Shown here: positions 35,230-46,010 of the stretch, piece by piece | How positions within the stretch are numbered: position 1 is the first letter of the stretch | Layout of the letters: each line of letters opens with the position of its first letter | DNA from: Favolaschia claudopus | Taxonomy: Eukaryota; Basidiomycota; Agaricomycetes; Agaricales; Mycenaceae | NCBI GenBank assembly: GCA_037176885.1 | Contig: JAWWNJ010000136.1 | Location: forward strand, 124,001 to 188,000 | Direction of reading: 5' to 3' | Length of the DNA stretch: 64,000 nt | The notes under the pieces: model-generated | The model's database searches: none | Told to the model about the DNA's origin: nothing | Seen by the model: the letters and a program-made list of their open reading frames with translations, nothing else | Made by a program: the position numbers and the translations under genes

Positions 35230-35775
35230 CAGTGTTCGCCCTAAGGCATAAGGCCTTATTAAGGTTAAGGCTTATTAAGGCCTTAACATAAGCCTTAAGC
35301 TCTGGCCGCTCAGGTATCCAGGGCTTAAGAGCCCTTAAGGGTAATGCCGAGCTTCGTGCCGGCTACCCGGGTATCTCCGGCACCTACCAGCGAGCCATCC
35401 GATCATATGGTGGCTGTCGGGTTCCTCGGTCTTGGGCATTTTGCCTTCGGAACAAGGCCGGCGCCGCCTAAAAATATACCAAATAGTTGATGGGGGTGTC
35501 ATCAAATTCATCAAACCTCCCCGACTGCTCGAGAATGTTGTAGATTCTAAAGTAACTGACCTTGACCTAAAACAACTAAAGGTTGAAGTGCTTTATGCGC
35601 AAATATATGCTCCGATATATACACCCCACTGAAAATTTGCGCCTGTTCGAGGGTGGGAACTACCTACCTAAAAAGGGAATTAAGCCTTCAAGGTCTTAAG
35701 GGTTATTAAGGGATAAGGCTTAATAAGCCTTAAGGGTCGGCCAGACCTGAATTTAAGGCTTAAGGACGAACACTG
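35230..35775. mobile_element. hAT-type MITE (copy 2)
   Basis: Identical to 19630-20175 at +15,600, including the CCGTGGTG target duplication at 35222-35229 and 35776-35783. Confidence 0.8.
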
Positions 35776-37235
35776 CCGTGGTGGAGTCGGAGCCGGAGTT
35801 AGTCTGAGCAGCGACAAGCGGTCGAGGCCGACTCCCGCCGCCAACGCACTGGGCTCTAAGAAGTCCGAGTCAGCCGATTCGTCCCGCCGTAGTCTCGTAA
35901 CAAGACTTTATTTACTCTTTTGAAGATAGTCATTCACTTATATAAAGTCTTGCATTTGTCGGGGGGTCCCGGTCACGCCTAGGAGCGACATCCATCAATG
36001 ATGAACAGGTCGGCGTGATGACGGCTGCCCGTTTTGAAAATATCCACTCAAATAGGAAGTACCCCCGAGACGCGCTGACTTTACAATTACCTCGCGTTCT
36101 GTCGCGTTTTTCTATGTCAGGGGAGGAGTCGATTATTAGAGGGTTTGCGATGAGCCATTGGAGCCATTGAATGGCTGATGATTTCCCGATTAGGGAACTT
36201 TGATGGCTCAAAAATTGATGTCAAATTATACAAGAGGTGCCTGGAATGAAGTTTGGATGCTGAGACCAGGGTTAACCTTTGTCAATGCGCCTGGATTTCG
36301 ACTTTTGTGTAGCCATTAGCCATCCAATGGCTGCATCGCAAACTCGCTATTAACTTCGACACATCTTCGTCTATCCAGCACCAATTCTGAGTCAATAATG
36401 CGAGTGAAACTGAAGGCCGGGATCGAGATGAATCAGCTACAACTCCTCCCGAGTGGTACATGCACTACATGCAATTCGAGCTGCTACACACACCTTCTCG
36501 GGTCCCGCTGACTATGCTGGACATACAACTTTATTCTCTGGCCCAACACCTCAGCTATACCGATGACATATGCTGCTGCTTCTTCCCTTCCTTCCAGAGT
36601 CCTCTGTATGGGTTTCGCCCTGTTCATTACACCTCTATATCATCATTTGCTGAACTGCGAGCTCAATCTACCGAGTCTGGAGATCAATCCACCGAACCCG
36701 ATGTCGGATCGGAACCGAATTCCGTTGCGCTCGAAAGCCTTAGGAAACAAATGGCAGAGGCTTTTGTGCATGACCTGCCCAACGGGACCATCTCAGAGAC
36801 AGCTCTGAGAGGACGTCAACGTACACAATTCAAATGGCCTCCGGGGATTGAGTTCTAGTGCACGTGGTGCTACGAGGAATCAAAACCAATACAAACACGT
36901 CGTAACTAGAGTACGTCAAACTATAAATCCATGTGATGCGTAGCCAGCGAGGCGCGAAGCTCAACAATAGTATTGACAATAGGTTGAACCCTCACGTCGC
37001 GTAATTATCCCACAGATAAGTGACCACCTCTTGACGCAATTTTGTGTAAACTTTTTGGTCGCTTCGAAGGCTTAGTCCCAGAGAGAATCCCGTCTGCGCA
37101 GCTATGCTCAGATATGCTATGATCTGGGCAATATGCTTGAATCTGCTGACGAGCAGACAAAGCGTCGAAAATCGCCGGAACAATTGGACTGACTGAGCTG
37201 TTTGAAGGTACTTCTGTGTCCCAACTCTCAATCCG

Positions 37236-38184
37236 TGTTAGCGGAGTTGCCTCAGTTACGGAGCAGAAAAGAAAGTAACTCTATTAATGCACCTGTTAGC
37301 GGAGTTCTACAGGACAGTCAATAAGGTAAGTATAGCAAAGGAAAGTAGGTACGCACGCCTCAGTTACGGAGCAGAAAATAAAGTAACTGAGGCTGTGCAG
37401 ATAGCGTAAGCGTCCAAATACGGATGTGCTCCGTCGGGATGAAAGAAAATGAAGGTATGTACAGTGGTGGCAAATAGAAATTGCCGTGGCTTCTTGGCCA
37501 AAATCTTGCTGTATACTTCACGGAATGACCTGAAATAAGATGTAGAGATAAATATATGATACCTCTGTACTGCTTAGAACACTCAGCTATATATTATGCC
37601 CTGACAATGCATCAATAACAGGGCAGTTTCTGATTATCGCCATATCTGGAAAGACTCAATGTATCCTCAGCAAAAAAGTGTCACAATAGGATGAAGGTAC
37701 TTGAAAAACAGTCCTAGTTTCCACTTTTGTTGAATGGAATTGACCCTCATTTGAACTCACAACAACCGCTCAGAGTTGGCTATTTTCACACAAAATAGCT
37801 GAAAATGCAGAGAAAATAGCTAAAATGACCTACTTCGAGCGGCCGTTGTGAGCTCAAATAACGATCAATTCCAGTCAATCAAAGTGAGAACTAGCATTGT
37901 TTTTCAAGTACTTTTATCCTATTATGACACTTTTTTGCTGAGGGTACATTGTGTTTTTCCGGATATGGCAAAAATCGGAAACCATCCATTATTGATGCAT
38001 TCTCAGTGCATGATATGTTGCTGAGTGTTCTAAGAGGTACAGAGGTATCACATACCCATCTCTACATCTTATTTGAGGTCATTCGGTGAAGTATACATCG
38101 ACTTTTTTACCAAAAAGCCACGGCAATTTCTATTTGCCACCACTGTATAAGTATTAAATAGGAAGATACCGTAGAATGCTAACA
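37236..38184 (-). mobile_element. Copia LTR with nested MITE (copy 2)
   Basis: Identical to 21636-22584 at +15,600. Confidence 0.65.
37462..38145. mobile_element. 684-bp pogo/Fot1-like fold-back MITE (copy 2)
   Basis: Identical to 21862-22545 at +15,600. Confidence 0.75.
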
Positions 38185-38191
38185 CTCCCCC

Positions 38192-38635
38192 TCAGACCGG
38201 CAGACCAAGACCGTTAGATAGGCGGGATGTACGCGTGGCTTCAAGAGCCTTAGTGAACAAATCCGCTAGATTCGCGTCAGACGGGATCCAGGAGAGGGAG
38301 ATGACGCCGAGGGCAACGGAATGACGGATGAAATGGTAGGGCAGAGCGATGTGCTTGGTGCGTGCATGGAACGAATCGTTCTTTGCCATCGCAATTGCTG
38401 ATTGATTGTCGCCGTGAAGGATTGTAGGGATTTTGAATTCGCCAAATAGCTCCCCCATAAACTGACGAATCCACATTGCCTCCTTCGCCGCTCGCGTCAT
38501 CGCGATGTACTCCGCCTCTGCCGTCGACAACGCCACCACCGACTGCTTCTTAGCACTCCAACAGATAGCGCCGCCATACAGCGTAAACGCGTACCCGGAC
38601 ATGGAACGCCAATGCAGGACCTCCGGCCCCCAACT
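38192..38635 (-). pseudogene. Ty1/copia RNase H, C-terminal fragment (copy 2)
   Basis: Identical to 22592-23035 at +15,600, with the same truncation and the same adjoining LTR. Confidence 0.9.
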
Positions 38636-40262
38636 GGAGGTGGGCTAGGTGAAATCGCCGCGTCTACCGCAAACGCGCTGCGTCAGCGCCGCGTCACACA
38701 TTGTGACTGCCGCAGCCGAGCTTGAGACCGCCGCGTCACTTTTTGAACACGCCGCGTCCCTGCGCACGAGTACCGCACACCGCCGCCAACGCACCGCCGC
38801 CCACTCGAGCAGACTTTAGGAAAATAACAGCTTAAATTTGATTGATAAAATATGTACTAAGTACTTACTTGCTACTTACTAGTAGTACCGCCGTGACGGC
38901 GCCGTCATCTGTCTATGCTCGGTTCAAGTTGCGGCAGAGTTCTGGTGAAACTTATATCTTATTGAACAACCGATGAATGAATTTCTGTTTCATAATACTA
39001 ATACAAACTTGAGACCAACAAATTCCAGACTCATTCCTCCTCGTCCATCTCCACAATATCCCAGTTACGACCCGACTTCACTACCTTTCCAGGAATAACT
39101 TTCTTCTGGGTCTGTGAGTCTTTCCCTCGAGGTCGCAGTATGCGGGTGGTGGCCTGTCGCTTTGTTGGACCTGCCAACGTACAACGTTGAGCAAGACCAC
39201 TCTGGGAGAAACGGCCTGAAGGGAGCAAACAAGCAGAACTGCAGATGTAGGCTGTCAAAAAGAAAGAGGTTTAGATTAAGACTCCACGCACCGATTTGTG
39301 ACTGATAGTCAAGCACGAGAGTGGAACGCGAGAGGCTATACGTTTTCAATGAAAGCAGCTGACACGAAGTCAAACTGTGGCTCCGACACGAAGTCAGAAG
39401 AAGCTACCGACGCGGAGTCGATAGAAGCGACAAAGATGTTGCTGGAAGACAAAATAATGTCGGGAACGTTGGTGGTGGGAGGGCAGGTGGAACTAGAATG
39501 CACTGAGACGATACGAAAGCCTCTTCTTATATACTTTGATTGATAGGAGACCTTTGAATGAAGAGTTTCCGACTCAGACAACAGCGGAATTGAAAACTGA
39601 GATGTCTTGGTTTGACGGAAAGGAAGCGCTGAGTGGTATTGAAAACGACTTGGAAAGGCAAAGGAAGCCAGTTCTGACGAGATGGAGTGCATTCAGCCTC
39701 CAGACAGTCCACAATGAAGAGGTGGGTGCGCAAGACATGAAGGAAAAGGAAGAGAAATATTTGATCCGGGATGCCGACTCTGTCCGGGTAATGCAGGCCT
39801 AATTTTACGCGTTTCCGAAGGTTTGAATAAGTGAAAACATCAAATCCTCCATCCGCAGCGTGTTGAACACAATTATCAGCTTCTTATAGTAACACGGACT
39901 GGACAGCTTCGGTTAGGCTGCCCGGCACAACTGCCGAGCTGATCGGTGTGATCGACTGACCGTTTGGGATGCCAGGACCCCGAAGCCCACCTCTCAAGCC
40001 ACCGTGTGCATATCGACTATTGAATGTATCGCGCGTAGGAAATCCCACGCAATAAATACCCATAATGTTCAATAATCAGGCAAATTGCTCATGAATTCAA
40101 CCCCACACACAAAATCCTCGCATTGAATCCAACAGAAACCAATTTTCATCAACAACGAGTGAGTTCACCATTGCATTGGCCCCAAGCTCGGCTTGATAGA
40201 ACTTGAAGGACTCGGCTTTCAGAGACTGTGTTTCCCCACTCTGTTACATTGACACGGATTGA

Positions 40263-41159
40263 TTACAGCAGTTTGCAGATGTAATGACACCACGTCGCAT
40301 CACATGTAAAGAAAGCACGAAAAATACGTCTTCTTGTATCGCCTCGTTCTTGCTCGTTTCTTGCCCAATATCGACTATTCTTGTATGTATGAGGTCGCCT
40401 CAATCCAGGCCTCAAGACGCTGGTATTGTATTGTCAAAATTCCGACTTTGATTTTGGTCGACATCTACTTGACATCCAGCTTCTCCAACGTTGTCGCGCT
40501 CCTAGCAGGGTTATGCACACAGAATGAGTCTTGAGATCTCCAGAAAATAGTCATCTGGCATGCTTAGTAGTGTATGTGTGGTACAAAGTGGCTAATAGTA
40601 AGTAAGCCACGCAGACTCCAGTGGCAAACGAGAAAAATAGAATACGCCACAGCGAAATTTAGCGAAAAATTAGCGTCCTTTCCTTTTGAAGACGCACCCC
40701 ACTGGTGCTATACACCGCACGGCAGGGAATTGTGACCCGCGCCTGAGAAGGAACAAAACCAGAGAACGAAACTGTGATCACGGTGGAAGTAGAGAAGAGA
40801 CACAAGAACAATAAGTTATCTAACCGGAATCCGCGCTACAAATGCATATATGTAGATTGAAAGCGACTAGAACTGCCTTCCTAACGCGCCTACACACGAG
40901 GCATTCTCTCCAGAATTGCGTCGAAGACGGCGATGACGATGACGAGCAAGGTGGATGTCGGCCAAAATGAAGTCAGGATTTCGGCGATAAAAGATAGTCG
41001 TTTTGAAGCCCGGATTACGGAGAGTCCTCCGATACCAAAATCATGCTACTTATTTGTCGTCGAAACGAGAGAGATACGAAGGAGAGAAGAAGACGGGTTT
41101 TTTGTGCTTTCTTCTCATGTGATGCGACGTGGTGTCATTACATCTGCAAACTGCTGTAA
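40263..41159. mobile_element. 897-bp fold-back element with about 45-bp strong terminal inverted repeats
   Basis: The left end TTACAGCAGTTTGCAGATGT (continuing AATGACACCACGTCGCATCA) is matched by the inverted right end to 41159. Weaker inverted similarity continues inside the arms, for example around GACTTTGATTTTGGTCGACA on the left and its diverged inverse near 40940-40985. It may be a short element with long diverged arms. The right breakpoint of the duplication (41022/41023) lies inside it. Confidence 0.6.
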
Positions 41160-43345
41160 GTTCAACTGTGAAAGTTTGACTTTAAATTTCTAGTGGAGTT
41201 CCCGCAACCAATGCCAGTCCAGCGGAAATAACTTTGATTTGTTCGTCATTCAGACTTACATCTGACCGATTCAGGCGGTTCTCATCTCCTGCAAATTGTC
41301 TATTATGAATCTTTGGTGGTTTGACGAACTCCGACGCCGAATTGGCGAGGTAAGATCATTGCTTGTCAATGCCCTTCTGATAACTCACTTTCCGCGATCA
41401 ATACATTCTTGAGCACCGGTAATTTTTTGTTATAAATCTATGAAGACCAAGAGGAGGCTCACCACCTCTTATACAGCAGCATGAACACCGTGTCAGACTA
41501 AGAAACTCGGAGTTCAGGAGAGTAGCTGCGCCAATTACTTCCATGCCATATGGCCATTTTAATGCGGAGTCCGTCGAGCTCCTACCTCATCTGCTTAGCC
41601 CATGTCCCCTGGTGTCATCACATCTTTTCCCGCAGTGTTGCCACTTCAGCGATGTCAAGTAATTTTCGGATTTCTTTCCGAGGGCAATTTTTGAAGCCTC
41701 CAAGTCAAGCTGAACTTTGCGGCTGACTGGCACTGCAAGGAACCTGTTGAGGGAATGACGAGTACTGCCCCTCAACTCGAGTTTCTGAGCAATTTATGCC
41801 CAAAATCTCGATAGCAAAACCCAAGTCTTCCCTCCGACAAAATCTCCGAACCTTGGGAACAGTGTCTGATTTCGTTGTTCAACTTGTGGCACAGACGAAG
41901 ATGTTTGGGACAATCAACGCTGGACAGTAATTGCACCTTCGAATCTCAGCTCAGAACCGATGCAAAGCGGCGGAATTGTCAAGGTTAAAGGGAACTCAGC
42001 TGAAGATGAAGCCCACGCTGCAATTTAACAATTTGTGGGGAGTTTAAACGCAATAGATGACTCTGTTTACTGGTTTTGAGGTTGAAGCGAAGTAAGGGTC
42101 ATTGTTAGTACCTGACATCAGGTATAAATTAGAAAGAGGTGTTCATACGGCTTGCATACCCCAGCCAGAGATATATTTGATAATCAGGAGCTCAACCACA
42201 TGGTCGTACTAACACACAGAATAATATTCTTCGCCTTGGATTGGAGACGAACCAAAAAAAATGAGTCCACATCTAGAAGTGATAAAGTAATTCTTTGTGA
42301 GTGTCTGCTAGGCCCGGGACTAGCTAGAAATTGGCTTCGAGGTATTTTTACACCATTTCGATGAGGTTTGAGCATTGAATGGAATCCAGCCAGAAACGAA
42401 TATTCGAAAGTTGACTTGACGCCAAATGATGCAATCATGAGAGATTCCCACGGTTCAACCTGTCCGCGCCGGTGTGGTTAGTGAAGCCAATTCAGTGAAA
42501 GTATAAAAGTGAGAAGGGAGGGGTATATAGCTCCTTGAGAGAACAAGATAGAAGTGGGTATATGATAGTGAACAGTATAGCTGTGTCACAATGTTTGACG
42601 GGCTGAATGAGCTGGGGGGAGAAGAGCCGGAGCACCGAGTGGACTAATGGAATAGAACGAGTGAAAAGAGCACCAAAGAGCAGCAAGCAGAGGTTTGGCA
42701 GCGCTGCAGCTAGTATTTTCCGTGTTGGGTTGTGCCTGATAGAGCTTCAAGTTCGGCCGAATCAGGCTGGTAATAGATCTAGTTCAACAGAAAACACGAA
42801 TTCAAACAATGATAGAGCTTACAAGTACTTTGCTACCAGAAAGGACAGCAAGAATGCGGTGCCCGTGACCGCGAAACGACCACCCCGAACGAGTTGGGTG
42901 ACTTGAACTTCAAGTGCTCGTGTTCGTCGATATACATTCCAATTCCTCGAAATTCCTCGTCGGATCCATCTAAGACTCTTACCTCTTGAGATTTTGGATA
43001 GACATCGGGTTACAGGACACTACCCACAGACTCTCAAACTGCCAGTATCTCAATTCTCGCGTCCACAGTGACATTTGGGTTCGAATTAAATTTTTGCTTG
43101 TTCCACTGCATGAGACGAGCTTGCTGTGGAATTTTTGGTATGTGTATTTTTCACGACCTAGCTTCCATATGTGAGAATGATACAGGGGTAAGATACAACC
43201 TTGGGGATAAAACCGGAATATTTCAGATTGAAAGTGGTAGATGACCAAGATGCTGATCCCCATGAGCAAACAAAATTGAGTGAGTTCATGTAGCTGTATA
43301 TCCATGCACTCTACGCCTCGCTGTTCAAGCGCCAGTAGTGGCCGG
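41160..43345. other. No recognisable gene
   Basis: A frame around 41894-42028 reads somewhat like protein (DEDVWDNQRWTVIAPSNL) and may be a gene scrap. Nothing else was recognised in these 2.2 kb. Confidence 0.3.
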
Positions 43346-43955
43346 TGATGCGCTAGCTAACTGTCTAGCGATGTATCGCTCGGCAGTCAGAGGCAGAAAT
43401 AGACGAGTGCTCCAAAACGCGACGGTGCCGAGACTGGCAAGCTGCGGCGAAGGCGACGGCGAGGAGATCGAGGACGATGAAGACAGAGATAGAGACAATG
43501 TCGGAGGCGCTAGGCGGAGACGAGAACTAAAAAAAACACGAGTCAAAGTCGGAGGCGGCGGCGTAGACGGAGACGGAAACTAAGATAACGGGACTTCTGA
43601 AGGTGCAAAAGTGCCGTATATTCGTCTAGAGAACTACTATATATACAGAGAATTGATAGGAGTGAGTGAGATATAATAATGAAACTAAAACTCAGCGGAT
43701 AAAAGAAACAGAAAGTCTCGAGGATAAATCTATAAGTCTAGCGGAAATGGCGGAATATGGCGGTGAAAGGCAGTGAAAATAATGAAACTTGAAGTCATAG
43801 ATGACGCGAAAAGAGATAGAGAGAAATGGAATGTGATAGAGCGGTGAGACGAACGGCGAGGTGAGCGGGACGTGGTGGAAGGAAGCAAGGGGAAATGATG
43901 GCTTTGTCTCGGAAGATGCCGACAAACAGCCGATGCTGTACGAGCGCGCTCAACA
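43346..43955. repeat. About 610-bp solo-LTR-like dispersed repeat (copy 1)
   Basis: It begins TGATGCGCTAGCTAACTGTC and ends GCGCGCTCAACA, thus TG...CA, with CCGG directly on both sides (43342-43345, 43956-43959). It is purine-rich, with a TATATA word near the middle (CTACTATATATACAGAG). A clearly related copy in the same orientation lies at 54643-55262. Length, TG/CA ends and absence of coding capacity suit a solo LTR, but no internal element was found to confirm it. Confidence 0.5.
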
Positions 43956-44376
43956 CCGGCGCATTTGCTACATCACAGCCTGAAGGTTCAGAGAGAGGGA
44001 TGTCTCCGGGGTCCTGGCATGCCCAAAATGTCAATCCATCACGCCAATCACAGTTGCCGCAATGCCGTCTCGCCTAAACTAAGCTGTCCACTCCGTGTTG
44101 CCATAGCTTCTAAGGCAGTTCCTAGACCAGTGAGGCTGGGGTGAATCACCTTCGAGGCGTTTCGAACGCGGTCACGTGACGTAGAACATTCCCTTTTTTT
44201 GATTTATCTTCGCAATCACTGTATCAGGGAAGCTATCGAGTTGAGATACCATGGATGAAGCTTCAAGGCAGGTACCTATAAATTTGCTAGACATCAGAAT
44301 CTTTTGGAAATTGAATACTTTCGTGTCGGGTGCACAACAAAAGTTTTCGCTCTCTTTTGTCTCATAACACGCACAA

Positions 44377-44575
44377 TAGAGGCTTTGCGGTAGCCACTGG
44401 TGGCTATTGGTGGCTAATTTTTCTCGGGACCGGATGACAGCCTCTGGGTGGATTAGCCACCATTTGTACGTCCTATTGACAGGGTGCAGTGGTGGCTACC
44501 TTGAACCGGAGGCTCAAAGAACTATTGCACACGAGGAGCTACCAATAGCCACCGGTGGCTACCGCAAAGTCTCTA
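44377..44575. mobile_element. MITE family B, short member
   Basis: A 199-bp element with inverted ends TAGAGGCTTTGCGGTAGCCA / ...GGTGGCTACCGCAAAGTCTC, then TA. It shares ends and internal GTGGCTAC and CCTATTGA words with 11611-11979 but lacks that copy's central part. Confidence 0.65.
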
Positions 44576-45200
44576 ATATTCTCTCAGGCAAGGCCGAGCT
44601 GAAAGAAGATGTTGGATTCAGCTCAACATACAAGCATACGACGTTTGAGAATTCTTCTTCAACAAAATATCTCGTCCTCGGAATAGTAAATACAGCTTAC
44701 TTGATTGGGAGGGCCAATGTGAATGCGGCACAGTCTAACTGTGCATTTTCACCGGATAACCTCCAAAGCCGTGATCAAAGAGACACATAGAATTGCAGCT
44801 CAACCGAATCTGCTCACAGAAATTTGCAAGAGTTCTCCGTATGTTACGCAGGGTGTTGTGCAAGTTAATGATTCAAAATCCAAGTTAGAACAGAGTCCCA
44901 ACATTCCAATAGTTCTACTCTTACATTAATCCAATAGTTCAGCCCCGAACGAGGTCACTACAGATATTAATGATCCCTAAGTATCATCCCAAATTAATGC
45001 CGGCGTCAGCCTCTCCAAAAGCGACATTCGGCGGCGGGTTCATCACGGCTGGACACGGTCACGTGAACAACATCACGGTCTTCGCGACAAAGAATGCGGG
45101 CGAATCCGTCTACCAACCAATGGTTTGAGTAGATTAGGATAGCAAGGTATAAATCAAAATCACGGTTCAACCAATCAATATAAGTTGAATGTCTTGGAGT

Positions 45201-46010
45201 TGCACTGTGCGAAGTATTTATCATGACTCCGCCCGGTGTCGATATTTTGCTTTTAAAATTTTGCTCCTTTTCACAGTCAAAGTATCATGAAATTTGTTTT
45301 TCACGACGATTCATTAGAAAGTTCACGATGAATTGTCACGAAATTCATGATGCACTCTTGAAATTCACGACGCAACATCATGAAAGTGCATCGTGAAATT
45401 CATTACGGTTATGGGAACATTCATGACGTTAATTTTCATGATGTTTTGTTGTCGATTCATGATGATAACATCATGATTTTGGCGGTGAAAAGGAGCAAAA
45501 TTAAGTATAAAAGCAAAATATCGACACCGAGCGGAGTCGAACGCAGGACCTCGTGGTTATCATTTAGCCAGGACGCCGAGTGCATGCATCCAAGTCAGCC
45601 AAGATGAATTTTATTAGCATGGGTTTATTACACTATATATCCAGCTACATCGAGTGAGTCCGACTACTGAACCCGTTACAGATATTACTTTACCAGCTTT
45701 TGGTCACCTTCTTCAACCCCTCTTTGTATTAGGGAGGGGTAGATGATGTGTGAGTAGGATATTGAGTACATTATGTACTCAACAACCTGGCTAGTGGACT
45801 TCGCAAAAATTCGACAGTCTTGCATGATGAAATTCATGATGTTTTGTCATGAATTTATATGCTCAACAACTAGTACTATCGTAAAAATGAGTTTCTGAGC
45901 ATCGTGAAAGGCATCTTGAATTTCATGATGTGGTTCATGACAAAACATCAGGAATCTTGAAATTCCTCATTATTGTTTTGAATTTCATGATAAATACTTC
46001 GCACAGTGCA
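45201..46010. mobile_element. 810-bp element with 26-bp perfect inverted ends, containing a nested fold-back
   Basis: TGCACTGTGCGAAGTATTTA, continuing TCATGA, is repeated exactly in inverse at 45985-46010. Inside, 45225-45539 is a second fold-back whose arms start GACTCCGCCCGGTGTCGATA and match over about 50 bp (ending GCTCCTTTTCAC). Both interiors are full of TGAAATTCATGATG-type words. No target duplication was found for the outer ends. No coding capacity. Confidence 0.6.
45533..45601 (-). ncRNA. tRNA-like (possible SINE head) segment
   Basis: On the minus strand TGGCTGACTTGG (45601-45590) matches the pol III A box at 11 of 12 positions, and GTTCGACTCC (45542-45533) matches the B box. They are 59 nt apart, longer than in most tRNAs. 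The T stem does not pair properly, so this is not a functional tRNA. It could be the head of a tRNA-derived short element whose body was captured by the fold-back. Confidence 0.3.

Larger units (their letters stand above)
25423..41022. repeat. 15,600-bp tandem duplication, copy 2
   Basis: This is the head-to-tail partner of 9823-25422. Every feature described in copy 1 recurs here at +15,600. Its right end runs without a break into the rest of the fold-back element (to 41159), which marks this as the copy attached to the original right flank, while copy 1 is attached to the original left flank. Confidence 0.97.

Noticed and set aside
43338..43583. Acidic/Arg-rich open frame (also 54668-54877)
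   Set aside because: It lies within the solo-LTR-like repeat, and both copies are short low-complexity purine tracts.
45533..45601. Functional tRNA gene
   Set aside because: A and B boxes are present but too far apart, and the T stem does not pair; kept only as a tRNA-like relic.
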